From: Caulobacter sp.
GTDB lineage: Bacteria > Pseudomonadota > Alphaproteobacteria > Caulobacterales > Caulobacteraceae
Direction: 5' to 3'
Assembly (NCBI GenBank): GCA_014378155.1
Contig: JACMOF010000174.1
Coordinates: forward strand, 1-6,919
DNA: 6,919 nucleotides
Below the pieces are notes generated by a model. It was not told the DNA's origin and did not search any database. It saw nothing but the letters and a program-made list of their open reading frames with translations. Positions within the stretch are counted from its first letter, which is position 1, and each line of letters starts with the position of its first letter. The position numbers and the translations under genes are program-made. This document shows, piece after piece, positions 6,636 through 6,919 of this stretch.

Positions 6636-6676
6636 TATCGGCATCCTCGACCTTCGTCGTCGATTTCGCTGCCTTC

Positions 6677-6721
6677 CAGGAGCGGCGGACGGCGGCGACT
6701 TGCCGTTCTGGCCGGCTCCTG
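6677..6721. other. Bulged hairpin in the region upstream of ilvC
   Basis: The stem is built from CAGGAGC with GCTCCTG (6677-6683 with 6715-6721), GGC with GCC (6684-6686 with 6711-6713) and GGACGGC with GCCGTTC (6687-6693 with 6702-6708, one G-T pair), leaving an 8-nt loop and small bulges. It lies downstream of the RcnB-like gene and upstream of the predicted ilvC promoter, so it would be in the 3' end of the former transcript, not in the ilvC leader. High GC makes chance stems common, so confidence is modest. Confidence 0.4.
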
Positions 6722-6807
6722 CCACGCCGACGATGGCGGCGGAGCGCCCCAGGGTCTAAAACGTGGCCGCAGAGGCTATAAGGTCACAACGTTCTGCCGT
6801 CATCGCC

Positions 6808-6836
6808 TTGACGAAACGGCAAAAAAACGCTCAAAC
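6808..6836 (+). promoter_or_regulatory. Predicted ilvC promoter, Caulobacter housekeeping type
   Basis: TTGACGA (6808-6814) and GCTCAAAC (6829-6836) are separated by 14 nt. The Caulobacter crescentus housekeeping consensus is TTGACGS, 10-14 nt, GCTANAWC: the -35 matches 6 of 7 positions and the -10 matches all but the fourth base. The spacer holds seven A residues. Transcription would start some 50-60 nt upstream of the ilvC ATG, leaving a short leader without room for a classic attenuator. A second -10-like sequence, GCTATAAG at 6775-6782, has no matching -35. Confidence 0.55.
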
Positions 6837-6901
6837 GCCCGGCCTTTGTCGCTCCGCCGTTGCGCGGGACGGCCTGATTTGACCAGTCCTGGAGAAAAAA
6901 C

Positions 6902-6919
6902 ATGCGCGTCTATTATGAT
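6902..6919 (+). CDS. ilvC: Ketol-acid reductoisomerase, first six codons (3' end outside window)
   Basis: Only MRVYYD is present, ending at the window edge. This is the characteristic N-terminus of alphaproteobacterial IlvC, which converts acetolactate or acetohydroxybutyrate to the dihydroxy acid with NADPH in valine, leucine and isoleucine synthesis. The ATG has a clear Shine-Dalgarno, GGAG at 6891-6894, 7 nt upstream, and a good promoter 66-94 nt upstream, so a real gene starts here. The identity rests on six residues and on memory of the family, so it should be taken as likely and not certain. Confidence 0.75.

Overview
The window is high-GC, densely coded DNA that looks like a chromosomal segment of an alphaproteobacterium, most likely Caulobacter or a close relative. 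Three things point there: the character of the proteins; a promoter ahead of the last gene that fits the Caulobacter housekeeping consensus (TTGACGS, 10-14 nt, GCTANAWC) at all but one defined position; and intergenic palindromes of a kind I associate with Caulobacterales. This placement is inference, since no rRNA or similar marker is present. I see no tRNA, rRNA, CRISPR array, insertion sequence, integrase or phage gene.

Layout. (1) 1-419, + strand: the C-terminal third of an acyl-CoA dehydrogenase, followed at once by a perfect 38-bp palindrome (422-459). (2) 549-1640, + strand: an Old Yellow Enzyme family flavin oxidoreductase. (3) 1642-1760: a palindromic repeat element made of several small hairpins, filling the gap between two convergent genes. 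(4) 1761-2672, - strand: an SMP-30/gluconolactonase-type beta-propeller hydrolase. (5) 2750-4957, - strand: a tight four-gene group, in transcription order thyA, a hotdog thioesterase, folA and a small exported protein of unknown function. Two of its junctions are 4-bp start/stop overlaps and one is an 8-bp gap. (6) 5051-5605, - strand: a DUF924 protein. (7) 5713-6597, + strand, divergent from DUF924: an exported RcnB-like protein with a long Q/P- and G/R-rich repeat region, followed by a second perfect palindrome (6612-6635). (8) 6598-6901: intergenic region with that palindrome, a bulged hairpin and a promoter, leading into the first six codons of ilvC (6902-6919).

How the genes work together. 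ThyA uses methylene-tetrahydrofolate to make dTMP and releases dihydrofolate, and FolA reduces that back to tetrahydrofolate, so the - strand operon holds a complete dTMP/folate cycle pair with a thioesterase gene between them. The acyl-CoA dehydrogenase, ene-reductase and lactonase-like enzyme are separate catabolic or redox enzymes with no obvious shared pathway. IlvC belongs to branched-chain amino acid synthesis and opens a new transcription unit.

No clearly new multi-gene system is visible. The most interesting signals are the two palindromes that share one architecture but differ by compensatory arm changes, the hairpin element that exactly fills the convergent gap, the repeat region of the RcnB-like protein in which protein sequence is kept while codons diverge, and the thyA-thioesterase-folA-exported protein operon.
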